From positions 4,898,001 to 4,962,000 of the forward strand of contig JALGAS010000003.1 of the NCBI GenBank assembly GCA_023078685.1: a stretch of 64,000 nt of DNA, given 5' to 3'. Made by a program: the position numbers and the translations under genes. Below are positions 9,186-19,950 of the stretch, piece by piece. Source of the DNA: Neopestalotiopsis rosae (taxonomy: Eukaryota; Ascomycota; Sordariomycetes; Amphisphaeriales; Sporocadaceae). Position 1 is the stretch's first letter, and every line of letters begins with the position of its first letter. The notes beneath the pieces are model-generated. The model saw nothing but the letters and a program-made list of their open reading frames with translations, did not search any database and was not told the DNA's origin.

Positions 9186-11579
9186 TCAGGATAGGCGGAC
9201 CTCGGTCCACCGGGCACGTTCAGTGTGCCACCACTTTTCTTGGTTCTGGCCCTTTTTATCATAATTGATGTAGCCGTAATTGTTCCAGCGACCGGTGCAG
9301 CCGTCCTTGTCCTGAGAGAGGTCCTCTCGCCGGTCATCGACAATGTCAGAGAGCAGAACCAATCCACCATTGTCATCGGATGCGCCGACATCGGGTAACA
9401 GGTGGTACTCAATCTGCGAAGGACACTCTCCCATGAAGCCAGCCATCCACCAGTTCTCTGCAATTGTTCCATCTTCATCGATGACATTGACTTCGAAGCG
9501 CGGGACCTTTCGAGCCTCTTCCAGCCTCTTTTGTGCTGCAAGTCGTGCTGCGTGCAAGTCGCTATACTTCTTGTCCATGAAGAAAGAAAAGTGTGCGGGC
9601 GTGTATGGAGATTTGCCCCCTGGCGATTTGCCTGGTGTGGTCGGCGTCTTTGGTGTTTGTGGGCGTGCCTCGATTGTAGCAACGAGGCCTCGTGTGCGGT
9701 ATTTGTCGCTCGGTTTCTCAAGTTTCTCCACCGGCCTGCAAAGTTTCTGGAAGATGCCTTCGGGATCGTTGGGAGTACGCAGCCAGCAGAGCTTGGGAAA
9801 TCCGTTGGCGGCAATGCTCTTGGACAAGATTGAGTCTGCAAAGTTGGCACAGCCCTGGATTCCAGTGATATCCCAGTGCAGCTTCTTTAGTGACTGGGAT
9901 ACCATGTAGGGAAACAGCCAGATCTCCTCGCCCTCGGGGAGAAGAGGGGTGGCGTTTTGTACAAAAGTGAATGATTCGAGCGAGGTGAGGCCGATAAAGA
10001 TTCTAGCGAGGACAGCGAGTGAATTCACCTCCATGTGCTCAAGCCGAAGGGATTTCAATGTTTGACACGAAGGTCGGCTGGCGAAAGTGGACAATCCTGA
10101 ACCGGTAATTCCTGCCATGCTGGACAGCGAGAGGGTCTGCAGCTTCGGTAGTGCGAGCAAGTCGGTGTCGTCAAACGATGTCTGTGAGAGGTTTGAAAGG
10201 TGCAATGTCTTCAAAGACGGCATGGTGGAGATGGCGGTGGCGACCAGCGAGACAGGCGTCAATGCAGCTCCGGGAAGGCAGTGGATGGACAGTGTTGTGA
10301 GATTCTTCCAGTGCATGTTGATTTCGAGGAAGGCCGTGCTCTGCTGAGGCAATAGATCTTCTGGATCAGTGTCGGCCATGGGTCGGCGATGCTGTTGCTG
10401 CGAGGCCGAGGGCTCAACGACCCATGTCATCTCCTTGAGCTTCTCTCGTGTCGATAATGCATGGAAGAGCCGGTTGAAGTTGTGGTCGTAGGCCTGATGG
10501 GGACCAATGAGGCGCTCAAAGTTGGGACACGCCATGATGATGGAGGCAGCCAGGTTGGCATATTGATCAATGGGCATACCCAATGGCTGCATAGGAGCCT
10601 TGAGAGTGCGCACCATTGCAGCAATCTCGGGATTCGCCCTCAAAGTGCGCCGCAGCAGAACCATTCGTGATCCGAAATTGATCTTGTATCGCTTCTTCAT
10701 GATTGCCGAGTCGCTACCGACCAGTTCAATATTACCGTACCTTGCATTTTGGTTAGCTTCGTTCGGGTCGGGTACATACATCGTGCATGATGCATGAGCT
10801 AGGGGTAGGGGCTGGGGGTGGGCAAAAAGGGAATAAAAAGTAATTCCCACTTACAAGGCTCTCCGGGCCACCTGAAGCAATTTCTTGGATGCATAAGAAA
10901 CCGAGCATATGTCTCTCATCATGCAGGTTGCACAGCTGAAGCTGCCATCTTCCATGTGCAGCGTCCGTAAATTGCTCATGATGAGGTTAAAAACCTCGTC
11001 GGGCATGGCAGCGCACAATTCTCCGGGCTGCAAGGCTCTCCTGCGCTGCTGCTTGATCGGTGCTGGTCGCTGCCACCCGTACTCTGGCCTCCTTGGATGT
11101 GAATCCCACGAGCCAAAGCTTGTGCGATGACTGCTGACGGGTGTGCGCATCCCCGATTCGTAGCTCTCTCGGGACATGACCGAGCTGCCGTTGGAACTAC
11201 TGCTGGTCGGTCGGCTCATCTGACCAGTGCTGGGCGGTCGTACCATTTGGCCGTTGCTCGGAGGACGTGCCATTTGACCGCTGGGCGGGCGCCCCATTGG
11301 ATGACCACCAGGCGGTGCAGGTCGGCCCATTTGATTATAGCTAACTGGTCGGTTGTCGAATTGTGCGTACGAGCCCGGCTGCATGGAGGGCATCCTCCTC
11401 GGTTGGGGAATTGGTGCTCCATTGTTGCCGCGCACCATACTCTCGGGTCTGCCTGGCCGGGGCCCAGGTGGTGTAAAGTTTCTGGGCGCGGTGTTTTGGC
11501 CGCCGGCAAAAGAATCGGAGCCGTATCCGCGGTTTTGTTGCGGCATGTAGGCCGGTCCGGGTCCCATTACAGATCCCAT
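9186..11579 (-). CDS. F-box protein with leucine-rich repeats
   Basis: Two exons, 11579-10855 and 10740-9186, separated by a 114-nt intron (GTAAGT, branch GCTAAC, AAG). The N-terminal ~190 residues are low-complexity Pro/Arg/Ser/Gly with repeated MGRPP/MARPPS/MVRPPS blocks. An F-box-like segment (AAMPDEVFNLIMSNL) follows, then a Cys-containing stretch, and a central region of irregular LRRs (SLKTLHLSNLSQTSFDD, LPKLQTLSLSSMAG, LKSLRLEHMEV). The C-terminal part is conserved-looking and Trp-rich (NWWMAGFMGECP). Likely a substrate receptor of an SCF ubiquitin ligase. The start is uncertain: the frame stays open 5' of Met-11579 through RSRSYTPP to at least 11698 with no in-frame ATG, just after an acceptor-like TTTTAG, so a spliced 5' exon may supply the real start. 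Confidence 0.8.
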
Positions 11580-11970
11580 GTTCTGGTTTCTGCTGGCTAT
11601 AGGTGGCGTGTAACTTCTACTCCTGTCATGTCTCGGCACGGAAGAGACGACAACGACAGCAGAAGAGGCAGATTTCGCTCGAATGTGTTGATGTTTTGTG
11701 ATCCTAAAAGGAAGAGAAGAAAAAAATTGGCATCAGCGTTCCCTAATTCAAAGCCAGGTGATCCCCAGTCAGAGGGTAGAGAGACGATCGACGCAAACGT
11801 GGGGCAAGGAGATTAAAGACGACGAATGACTGCAACCTCCCTCCGCTAACAGGCACCTGTACCTAGCTAGCAAACACGACCAACGGGCAATTCGGGAAGA
11901 ACAAAGAAAGAAAAAGAGCAGAAGCAGGTAGAGCGAGCAGTAGTGCAATGGGTGTTAACGGAATGGGCAG

Positions 11971-11993
11971 GGCAGGACAGGACAGGACAGGTC
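11971..11993. repeat. GGACA microsatellite
   Basis: Short run of GGACA units flanked by variants GGGCA and GGTCA, in the F-box upstream region. Confidence 0.5.
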
Positions 11994-13117
11994 AGGCCAT
12001 CAATCGACTTCCCCATGCTGCGATCGGGTTTTTCCCATCGGTCGGTCACAACGGCTATTTGCTACGAGACCAGCATAAAACTAAAATCTCAACCAAATAG
12101 GCCCCGTTTCCGCTTCTCGAAGACATGGCGTCGTGATTTTGGCTTCTGTGATGGCGGCAACCTGACTCAGGTTGGCATTGTGTCCGTCTTTCCCGCATGT
12201 GCTGAGTACATAGTGTAGGAAACTAGGAGCTGTAGGTAGCTTGGGTAGTGCTGTGTATGTGCGCAAAAGAGCGCTAAAACAAGTCCATGGTTGGGTCGAG
12301 TGGGTTGATGGTACCTGGCTCTACTATGCCTAGCCTTGGCTACCCCCGGAACCCAGCAGCGCCGGAATAGCACCTCTGGCACCAGCAGCAGCGTTGCGCG
12401 TGAGCTGGGCCTGTAGCAATTAAGCATCTAGCGCCACCACGATCTCCCAGTGGAAATTGGCAGCCCCTATTTCGTCCCCCAAGTCGCAGCATAGTGCTCA
12501 CTAATAAAGGACAAGGAGAACACAAGAGAAGCTTTGCTTGATTTGGAATGGGGCAATAGAGTTGACTGATGATCATGACGACATGTCAAGACAGTCAAGA
12601 CAGGAGGTAGGTAGAGGGAGCCCTGGGAGGGACAACCACAATCATACTATTAGGATTAGAGTTGGGGCTTCTCCCTCTACCAACACGGGCTTTTGACCCA
12701 TACTTTCGGGGCTCGACTACGAGACCGCCACGTGCGTTTTGAAGAGCCCGGAGTAAACGTGATGATGGCTAAGTTCATCGTGTATGTAGGTGGGCGGGCA
12801 GGTGGGGACAGAGCAGAGAAGGGTAGTAAGTGTAATAAGTGCACGAGAGACCACAAATGAGATGGCCAGAAACAGGTGACCACTAAAGTGTCTTGCCTCT
12901 CGGGCTTCCAAGAGAGAGTGCTCCAAAAAGAGCAACAGGATGTGTCGGGTCACCGGGTAAGCGGTTGGCTGACCTGACCATCAGCCGCACTAAAAGTTGA
13001 TGAAATAAAATAGTCACTTACTTATGGTTAAAATTAGCAGACCTGCTGCTGTCAATGTGAAAACCGTCTTCGGCACTACTGTGCCACCCTTTATGGTCGT
13101 CTGCAAGCATTGCCATT

Positions 13118-13142
13118 GGTGGTGGTGGTGGTGGTAGTGGTG
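13118..13142. repeat. GGT trinucleotide microsatellite
   Basis: Eight or so GGT units with one AGT interruption. The minus strand would read as a Pro-rich (CCA) tract if translated. Confidence 0.6.
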
Positions 13143-15842
13143 GCTGTTGCTGCTGTCTTCTTCGGCTGTGCGCTGGTGCTGCATTCGGCTCCGAGCTTCC
13201 CTTTGGCTTCTTGGTGAGTTTCTGGGGAGCCCTCACCGTCGACGAGGGCGAATTTGATGTGATCCACGGCATCTTGCCCAAAACAATTCTTCAGCGTTGA
13301 ACTTGCAATTTGGCTGATGATCCACAGCCCGAAAGAAGCAAGTATGAGGCGAATAGTGAATGGCAATTTGAGGTGTTAATACAACAACGGTGAGGTGAAG
13401 AAGAAAACCCCCGCCCAGCCAGTCGGTGTCGCTTGGAGTGGTGCAGGTGCAGGTGCTCGATCCGCCATAGACCTGCGATGGCCCAAAACTGCTTTTGCTG
13501 AAAAGAGGACGAAGAAAAGGAGATGTCGAATACAAAATTGTCCGTTCAACAGACTGACCCAAAGACCGGCTTTAGCAATTGTTTTTTTCATATGGCACAA
13601 AAAGTTTTCAAGACGATTGGGAACGCGTGTGCAAACCGGGGGACCCCATCTTATACGGTAGGGCTACAATATATTCTACATTGCCTACCAGTGCACCACC
13701 TGCTCTTGACGTGGCATCGGCGCGCGCTCTCTTGACAAAGTCAGGCAGGCAACCTTGTCTGGCTTCGCTCGCTGCTTTGTCTGGTGGTGCTTGGTGCTTG
13801 GTGCTTGGGGTCTTGCGAAGGTGGAGGCTGGCGGCTGCGCACCGCAGTTGCCAGCTCCTCATTTGTATCAGCTTACCAGTGTTTGAGGTGTGTCGTCAGC
13901 AGCATCAGGAAATCCCATCTTTTCCCATCAGAGCTCCCGAGCTCATCACTGGCTGACAGTGTCCCTCCTGCGCAATTGCCCACTGGCTCCAGTCCCGCGC
14001 TTCTTACCTAAACTGCTGGCGCCTCTGAGGAAGCTCTGGGTCCTGTCCTGGGACCTCTGGGGACCCTCTGAGCCAGCCAGCCCCTGTCCCTGGGCGAAGC
14101 TGCAGGCCCGGGCTACCCCCAGGTCCCCTTGGCAGCTCTGGTTCGCCTGACATCGAGCTAGGACCATGTGCGTCCCAGGACCCCGGTCAGCGAAGCAACC
14201 ACTGGAGGCGGAGCATCAGTTGCGAAAGCGGATTGTTTTTGTCGCTGGCCGCCTCTGTCCAATGATTGCATGAAGCTGCGCACCGGGGAAACAGAGGTCG
14301 TGGTTCTTCTTCAGTCTTTGCGGGGCATTTGATTCTTCCTGCCGATTCCCGATCTTGGACAGCTGGGTATGGATGGCTTGGGTGGGTGAAATTCATTAGC
14401 GCAAGCCAGCTTGCATATTTGTTGTTTTCAGCCGCATCGTGAATAGAATAGTTTGGAGGGGCTTTACATAGTATCGGCTTTGGTTCCTGTGTGCAGTAGC
14501 AGTGCAACCTAGAGGCTGAAAGAGCAGAGGAAGCTGAGCACGGTCGGGAGCTGCCAAGACGGGACCTATCTTTTCCTTGCGGAAGAGCTCGGAGCCCTGA
14601 AGTGTCTAAACTCGCGCATAGTTCAAGAGACAAATTGCGCGCATATACCCACCACACCTACACCTGTAGGCTGTAGAGTAGGACTGTGACCTACCTCGTA
14701 TCTGCTTTCTTCAAGGGACCAATTCGGATATCGACGAGCCCTCTGCAACGTTTTCTTTCTCTTTTGAGAAGTCAAGGGTCTCATTTTGGCCGTGCTTGGA
14801 CATGTATGCAGCCCTGTTTGACCCTGATTGGTAGGTAGGTAAGTCACATTTGAAGTAGCGGATACCAACTGCTGGGAACTCCTGAAGAACAAATCATTAC
14901 ACATTACAATACGGGAATAGCCAAGAAAAGGTATTGTGGTAGTAATCAAAAGTAATGCTGACTGATCTTATTTTCGAGTGCTGAGTGGGGAAGACCCTTT
15001 CCAACGGAATTTTAATGCTCGACCCACACTTTTGATTCTTGAGCGCCATCGCCAAGAGATCTCACCACGGGAGGCTAGGCCAGATTCGGCGATTTGTGGT
15101 TGTATACTGTTATTGAGATCATATGTGCATCATTCGGTGTCTATATTAATATGGTCCTGAATCGCAACACCTTTACAACTTTGAAAGCGAGCGCGGAGAC
15201 CTATATCTATTATTCAAGGGGTTTTGAGGTCGACAGTTTGATGTTCAAGGGTGGAGCCAAACGGCCTTTCCAATCATTTGGATCGCTTTGCTCGGCATTG
15301 AATCATGTTGAGGAGGACAACAGAAAATTTGGTCATTTTCTAAAGACATTTCTGATGACTCGGAGCCATCAAGAGAAGGAGTAAATGATTATTATATGTT
15401 TGAACAAAGCAATCTCTATTTAACATAGACATCGGGATATTTACATAAACTTGGCTGTCCTCCCCGCACAGCCATGAGCATTTCTTCAGGCAGCGGTATT
15501 CCCCATTCTTGATAGTCCAGTCCGCAGGTCGAGTATTCCCGACGTATCTGGATCTGTCTTATATGGTTATATCGTCCTTCCTCGAGTTCGATGGCAGTTT
15601 ATGCATTCGAGCATCGAGAGACTATCGCTCCGGGGGTTAATATAACCAATCACACCAATCACACCAAAATAAAGGCATCTCGTTGTGACAAGGGTGAAGT
15701 TGGGTACTGCACTACGAAAACATCTTGCAGTCTTTGCATACAGTGTCCGGTGACACAATTTGAACGTAACAAGCACTGCGCACTGGAAATGCCAATCGGT
15801 CCGGTCGACTTATACGTTGACCGGGGGACTTGGCTTCACCGA

Positions 15843-15981
15843 AGGTAATAGAGTTTCTTCACACATTTCTTCGATTCTTTAGTACAATCAGTCCAATCAT
15901 ATGTTGGATTCAAGGTAATAGAGTTCATTTACAGCTTTCTCCGTGGTTTTAGGACCATCAGTACAATCATTTGTTGACTTG
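15843..15981. repeat. Imperfect tandem duplication, period about 70 bp
   Basis: Two adjacent copies each begin AGGTAATAGAGTT (15843 and 15913) and end with AATCAT.TGTTG. The interior is diverged but alignable. This is not known transposon sequence as far as I can tell. Confidence 0.6.
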
Positions 15982-16008
15982 TTTCCCCTTGCTCTCTCTG
16001 TTTATAGT

Positions 16009-16420
16009 CTCCGTTCCTTACGCGTCGCTTTCACCAACTTACATCTCACCCTCTTTCGCACAACATTGCTCCCAACGTCGGACTACAGCCTCCTTGTAGA
16101 TTCACATCTCTACCATTGCCAGACATCGTACTCGCGACTTTGACTATCTCTTTTTCCTCTCTCATGTTGTGCCGCTTCTACATAAGTCCAATTACTCACA
16201 CTTTAATCTCTTTCGCACAATTTGCGCCCACCATCAGATTATAGCATTTTCATCGATTCACACAAGCCTACATCTTCGTCGATACCACACACCGAAAGAC
16301 CTCATTCAGAACATCGCTTGTTACGCCGCATCTACACGAGTCCTTCGCTTCAGGATTCCGCCTTCCCACCATCAATTCACATCAACAGACTCCTATCGAT
16401 TTTGCAATATACCTTATAAA
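16009..16420. repeat. Three degenerate ~155-bp tandem units
   Basis: The anchor CTCTTTCGCACAA occurs near 16051 and again near 16207, each followed by alignable CCCA.C.TC.GA.TA.AGC and a TCGATTCACA/TAGATTCACA block. A second anchor, GCCGC.TCTACA..AGTCC, occurs near 16170 and near 16324. The spacing of about 153-157 bp implies three diverged tandem units immediately upstream of the heptad-repeat gene, in its leader or promoter. Confidence 0.55.
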
Positions 16421-16426
16421 TACGCA

Positions 16427-17310
16427 ATGTCTGTCGACTACTACGCCGAGCAAATGCGTTACCACGCCAGCCGCTTCAGTTACCACGCCGAGTTGATGAC
16501 TTACCACACCGAGTACATGTGGTACCACGCTGAGCGCATGCTTTACCACGCCGAGGGAGTGAAGTACCACGCCGAGTTTATGACTCATTTCGCCGAGGAC
16601 ATGAAGCAAGACGCCGAGGACATGGCTTTCCTCGCCGAGGACCCGCAATTCCGCGTCGAGTACGAGAACTGCTCTGCCCAGTACAGGAAATTGTACACCT
16701 TACACTCTCAGCTCGGCCTCAGGGTGATATGCATGGCCTTTGCGCACCAAGGCGCAAGGTGCTATGTTTATTTTCCGGTCGAGGCTGTCTGCAGCTACGG
16801 CACGGGAATGATACCTACTTCGGACTTCAACAAGCTCCTCAAATACTACCAGTCTCTCCGTAAGTTGTCTACTTCTTACATCTCATTTGTTGTTCTTACC
16901 TCCATATCGCCGACACAAACATTGTAATGCCCTTCCGATCGCACATTTTAGTTGCCCAATAGATCTTGCCTCGAATCGAGCTCGTCCATGTAAAGGCAGC
17001 TCTCCGGAGCGAGTTTTCACATCTCATAATTGCTCCTTACTGGGCTCACGCATGATATGATCAAATACTGATCGACGAGATAGGTCCGTTGATCACGGAT
17101 GAAGACCTCGACTGGCACAGCTTGATGCTTGGCCTGATGTGTCTTGACATTGATCAGTGCAAACGCTCCAAATGCTTGCACATGGGCGTTCACCATCCAC
17201 GTCACACCCTGAACAACAGCCCGGTCGACTCGAGTGACCGCATCGCGAGGTATCGCGAAGATTTCGAGTGCGCCAGGAGTTTTGATGATGATGACATCTA
17301 TTTTTGGTGA
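16427..17310 (+). CDS. Orphan protein with ten heptad repeats (xYHAExM)
   Basis: Two exons, 16427-16859 and 17084-17310, with a 224-nt intron (GTAAGT...ATAG) that keeps the frame, give 219 residues. Residues 4-73 are ten consecutive 7-residue units, consensus x-Y-H-A-E-x-M: for example SYHAELM, TYHTEYM, WYHAERM, LYHAEGV, KYHAEFM, decaying to THFAEDM, KQDAEDM, AFLAEDP. Every unit is exactly 21 bp. The period would give an amphipathic helix or coiled coil with Tyr/His on one face. The remainder includes LRVICMAFAHQGARCYVYF and a C-terminal DLDWHSLMLGLMCLDIDQC, with an acidic end (DDDDIYFW). No signal peptide or membrane segment. I do not recognise a family; it looks lineage-specific. Start chosen as the first ATG directly before the repeats. 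Confidence 0.6.
16436..16645 (+). repeat. 21-bp coding minisatellite (10 units)
   Basis: Ten head-to-tail 21-bp units built on TACCACGCCGAG plus a variable part ending ATG. Middle units are the most alike and the last three are diverged, in step with the encoded heptads. Confidence 0.75.
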
Positions 17311-17665
17311 ACTGGCAAGGGGTCAGACAAGAACACCGACAAGCAGACCGGGAAGAAGGGATAATGGGACACTACAGAAGAGGGTTGGGATAATCGAGTG
17401 ATTTAATGGGCGACAATTTGGGTTTTAAAAATGGATATTTACGAGGCTTTTCTTGCGAGGCGTTTGAAAGGGAATGGAATTCACATTCATTCGGCGTTTG
17501 GAAAAATTGCATCTGGGGCTTCAAAAGACACCCAAAGGTAGGATCCAAAGATGGCAAAGCGCCAGGAAGCTTCCAGTTTCAACGGATTCTCTCTCAAGGC
17601 TGTCAATTAATACTGGTATATAATTCTTCGCTTCACCACCACCACGCTTCCATCCCGCCGCCACA
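17311..17665. other. Intergenic spacer with a TATA element
   Basis: 3' flank of the heptad gene. A TATATAA at 17618-17624 lies 40-50 nt before a well-placed ATG at 17666. No other gene evident. Confidence 0.35.
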
Positions 17666-17818
17666 ATGACGGTAATCCATCTGCTCGATATTAATCCTCA
17701 ATGGATAGAAGGCGTCACTCCCCATACGCCGATGCTGCCCCTATATTCAGTGCCATCCAACAAGCCACCCAAAGGCTTTCCCTTCTATACAGAGACAGTA
17801 TTCCGTAAAGGCTCTTAG
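17666..17818 (+). pseudogene. Possible truncated gene start (50 codons)
   Basis: An ATG in good context (CCACAATGAC) lies about 45 nt after TATATAA and opens 50 codons of protein-like composition (IHLLDINPQWIEG, PKGFPFYTETVFRKGS). It stops exactly where the sequence turns strongly AT-rich (17819-17940). I read it as the 5' end of a gene broken by deletion or insertion, or as a very short gene. No family recognised. Confidence 0.25.
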
Positions 17819-18613
17819 CCGTGATATAACTTATTAATTAAGAATAATAAGAATATGATTAAAAAAAATACGGGAAATTCCCTTGCTTTCCCATTATTAT
17901 TTCAGTGGCTATAATATATTTGTTTTCAACGAAAAACCTAGCAGAGTTCTTTTTCTATTCAGAATAAAGGAGTTGCGCGAGGCTCGTTATCGCAGCATGG
18001 AGGTCATTGGCGTGTCGGCTGCATTTCAAGACGCCATGCTGTCGGTCATCAGAAGACACTGAAGATTCTCGATGTGTTGAATGCTCTAACAGCGGAAGTT
18101 TCTCGATATTCTAGTCGTTTGCCATGCCTGGAAAGGTCTGCTGATGTAATTTAAGCAAGGTATCATAGGCAATGGGATTATACAATGAATGAAAATGGAA
18201 TCTGCTTTAATAGCACGTTTATTCTCAGATCACTTTTGTATTCTGGGTGGCCTACTACTATACGCATCAACACTCGCCCAGCTCGTGAGAGTATGATCAT
18301 ACCTGTTTTGTCTCAGTCGGATCGAGCCAATTACATGTAATGAATACGCGCAGAAAGCTATATGATCTACTGAATACCCCCCAATCGATACCCCTGCTTG
18401 GGTGGTGCTATTTCCGAGAATATAGGATTCGGGGCGGAAATCGACTGACGCGGCAAATCAGCAACTGCAGCCCCCGTATGACCCCCGTCAGTCAGTCAGC
18501 CGCAGTTTCATCGTCGGCGCATATCACAATGATTTCCTTCCCTTCCTTTTCCCATTCTTTAATTTTTTTTTCTCTTCCTCTTTACATGAACAACCATGCT
18601 TTGATTAAGCACG
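17819..18613. other. AT-rich spacer
   Basis: 17819-17945 is markedly AT-rich (runs of AATAATAAG and polyA), unlike its surroundings, as in decayed transposon remnants. 18470-18600 is a pyrimidine-rich promoter region for the next gene. Confidence 0.35.
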
Positions 18614-19462
18614 ATGAGTTCCGGGCCCCTCTCCGAGTACTCCCAAAAGGAGGCGACAATGTCACCGGAAGCTCCACAGGCGTATCACGAAGGGTTGGAG
18701 GTATCACCACCACATCACTACCAGCAGCCTTACCAGCAACCGCAATATGGTGGCGGAAATTATGCGGCTCCGCCGGCGGCGGCCGAGCCTCCGAAGCCAG
18801 AACGGACAATATTTGGCATGAGAAGGGCTACATTTTTTCTTTCCGTTGCACTTCTTGTGGTGGTCATCGCCGCGGCGGTAGGGGGTGGAGTTGGCGGCTC
18901 CATGGCAGCCAGGAGGTGAGCAAATGCCGCTTACCCAACCATTTTGACATCGAACCACAATGCTGACAAGGACTTCCCCATCTCCCTCAGTAGTGGCTCT
19001 TCCTGTTCTTCAAGTACGTCAGGAGACGCGTCAGGAAACAACACGGTCTCCGTGACCACTGTCACCGCGACAGCCGCCGCGACCGCGACAGGCACATCGT
19101 CATCGCGCCTAGCAGTACCAACGGGCGTCGTGGCGCTCGACTGCCCTTCCCTCACGGATCAAGACCAGATCATCACGCTCAAGGACCAGTCGTGGACGTT
19201 TACGCCCAAGTGCGGGACCAACTATATTGGCGCCGACATCACGGCCATTATCGTGTACAGCTTCCGCGATTGCCTACAGGGCTGCGCCGCCATGAACTTG
19301 TTCTCGGGCAACAGCTCGTGTGCAGCCGTCACTTTTAATGCCAACCAGACGCTCGAAATACCCAAGGACTATGGCAATTGCTGGCTCAAGACGGGGAGCG
19401 GAACGGTGGATACCGGCGGCGGTGACATTATTATCAGCGCGACGCTCACGTCTTCAACCTGA
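18614..19462 (+). CDS. Type II membrane protein with PAN/apple-like Cys-rich ectodomain
   Basis: Two exons, 18614-18915 and 18991-19462, separated by a 75-nt intron (GTGAGC, branch GCTGAC, CAG), encode 257 residues. The N-terminal ~68 residues are cytosolic and rich in Pro, Gln and Tyr (HHYQQPYQQPQYGGG). One hydrophobic helix follows (TFFLSVALLVVVIAAAVGGG), then a Ser/Thr/Ala stalk, then a domain with regularly placed Cys (LDCPS, KCGTNY, RDCLQGC, SSCAAV, GNCWLK), typical of the small PAN/apple-like modules common in fungal surface proteins. No signal peptide is present, so a type II orientation is expected. The function is unknown; carbohydrate or protein binding at the cell surface is plausible. 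Confidence 0.8.
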
Positions 19463-19950
19463 GAGACATGAGGATACATATGGCAACTAAGTTGGCCCAT
19501 GTATTTCTATCCGGAATGCATGCTCCTGTTACCATGCTCGCATTCTATTTGAACTTGAGCGGACATTATGAGCGACGATTTGATTGACCAGATGGGTGCC
19601 CCGTGGGAGTGCCATGGGAAGAATAGAGGCGGCCGTTTAGTGTAGAGAGTCAGTGGACCATGGAATTTGAAAGGCGGTGGAACAGGCTCTTGCCTAGCGC
19701 CGAATACTCTTATGAGACGAAGGTGGTAATACCCTGCTGCATGTAATTATATTTATGAACTGTTTGCTATCCTCTATCTTGGTATCATCCTCACCTCTCC
19801 ATGTGACTCCATAACTCGTGACCGATCTCCAAAACAATTAGTTTGCGCTACTACACACTACGTGATCTCTCCCGTATAACTCTCTCTATATATCCATTGA
19901 ACAAATGATGGACGCCGTGACCTCAATTCGAAGTACAACTTTGATCCAGC
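19463..19950. other. Convergent intergenic spacer
   Basis: Shared 3' flank of the PAN-like gene (+) and the MFS gene (-). No coding or RNA signal seen. Confidence 0.45.

Larger units (their letters stand above)
11580..15384. other. Long gene-poor region with low-complexity tracts
   Basis: The F-box 5' leader lies next to the start codon. Short simple repeats occur: GGACA units at about 11971-11993 and a GGT-rich tract at about 13118-13142. A GC-rich block of repeated CTGGG/CCTGG words spans about 14030-14150. Open frames here are short, low in complexity or overlapping on both strands. An 87-codon frame on the minus strand (13281-13018) would need a 32-nt intron to continue, and a 78-codon + frame at 15151-15384 (KFGHFLKTFLMTR) has protein-like composition but no context. 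Neither is supported as a gene. Confidence 0.35.

Noticed and set aside
13018..13281. An 87-codon minus-strand frame with Gln/Pro runs
   Set aside because: It could continue only over a 32-nt intron, shorter than any other here, and it is built on a GGT microsatellite.
14187..14657. A 156-codon minus-strand frame
   Set aside because: No domain, signal or splice context; overlapping frames of similar quality exist on the other strand.
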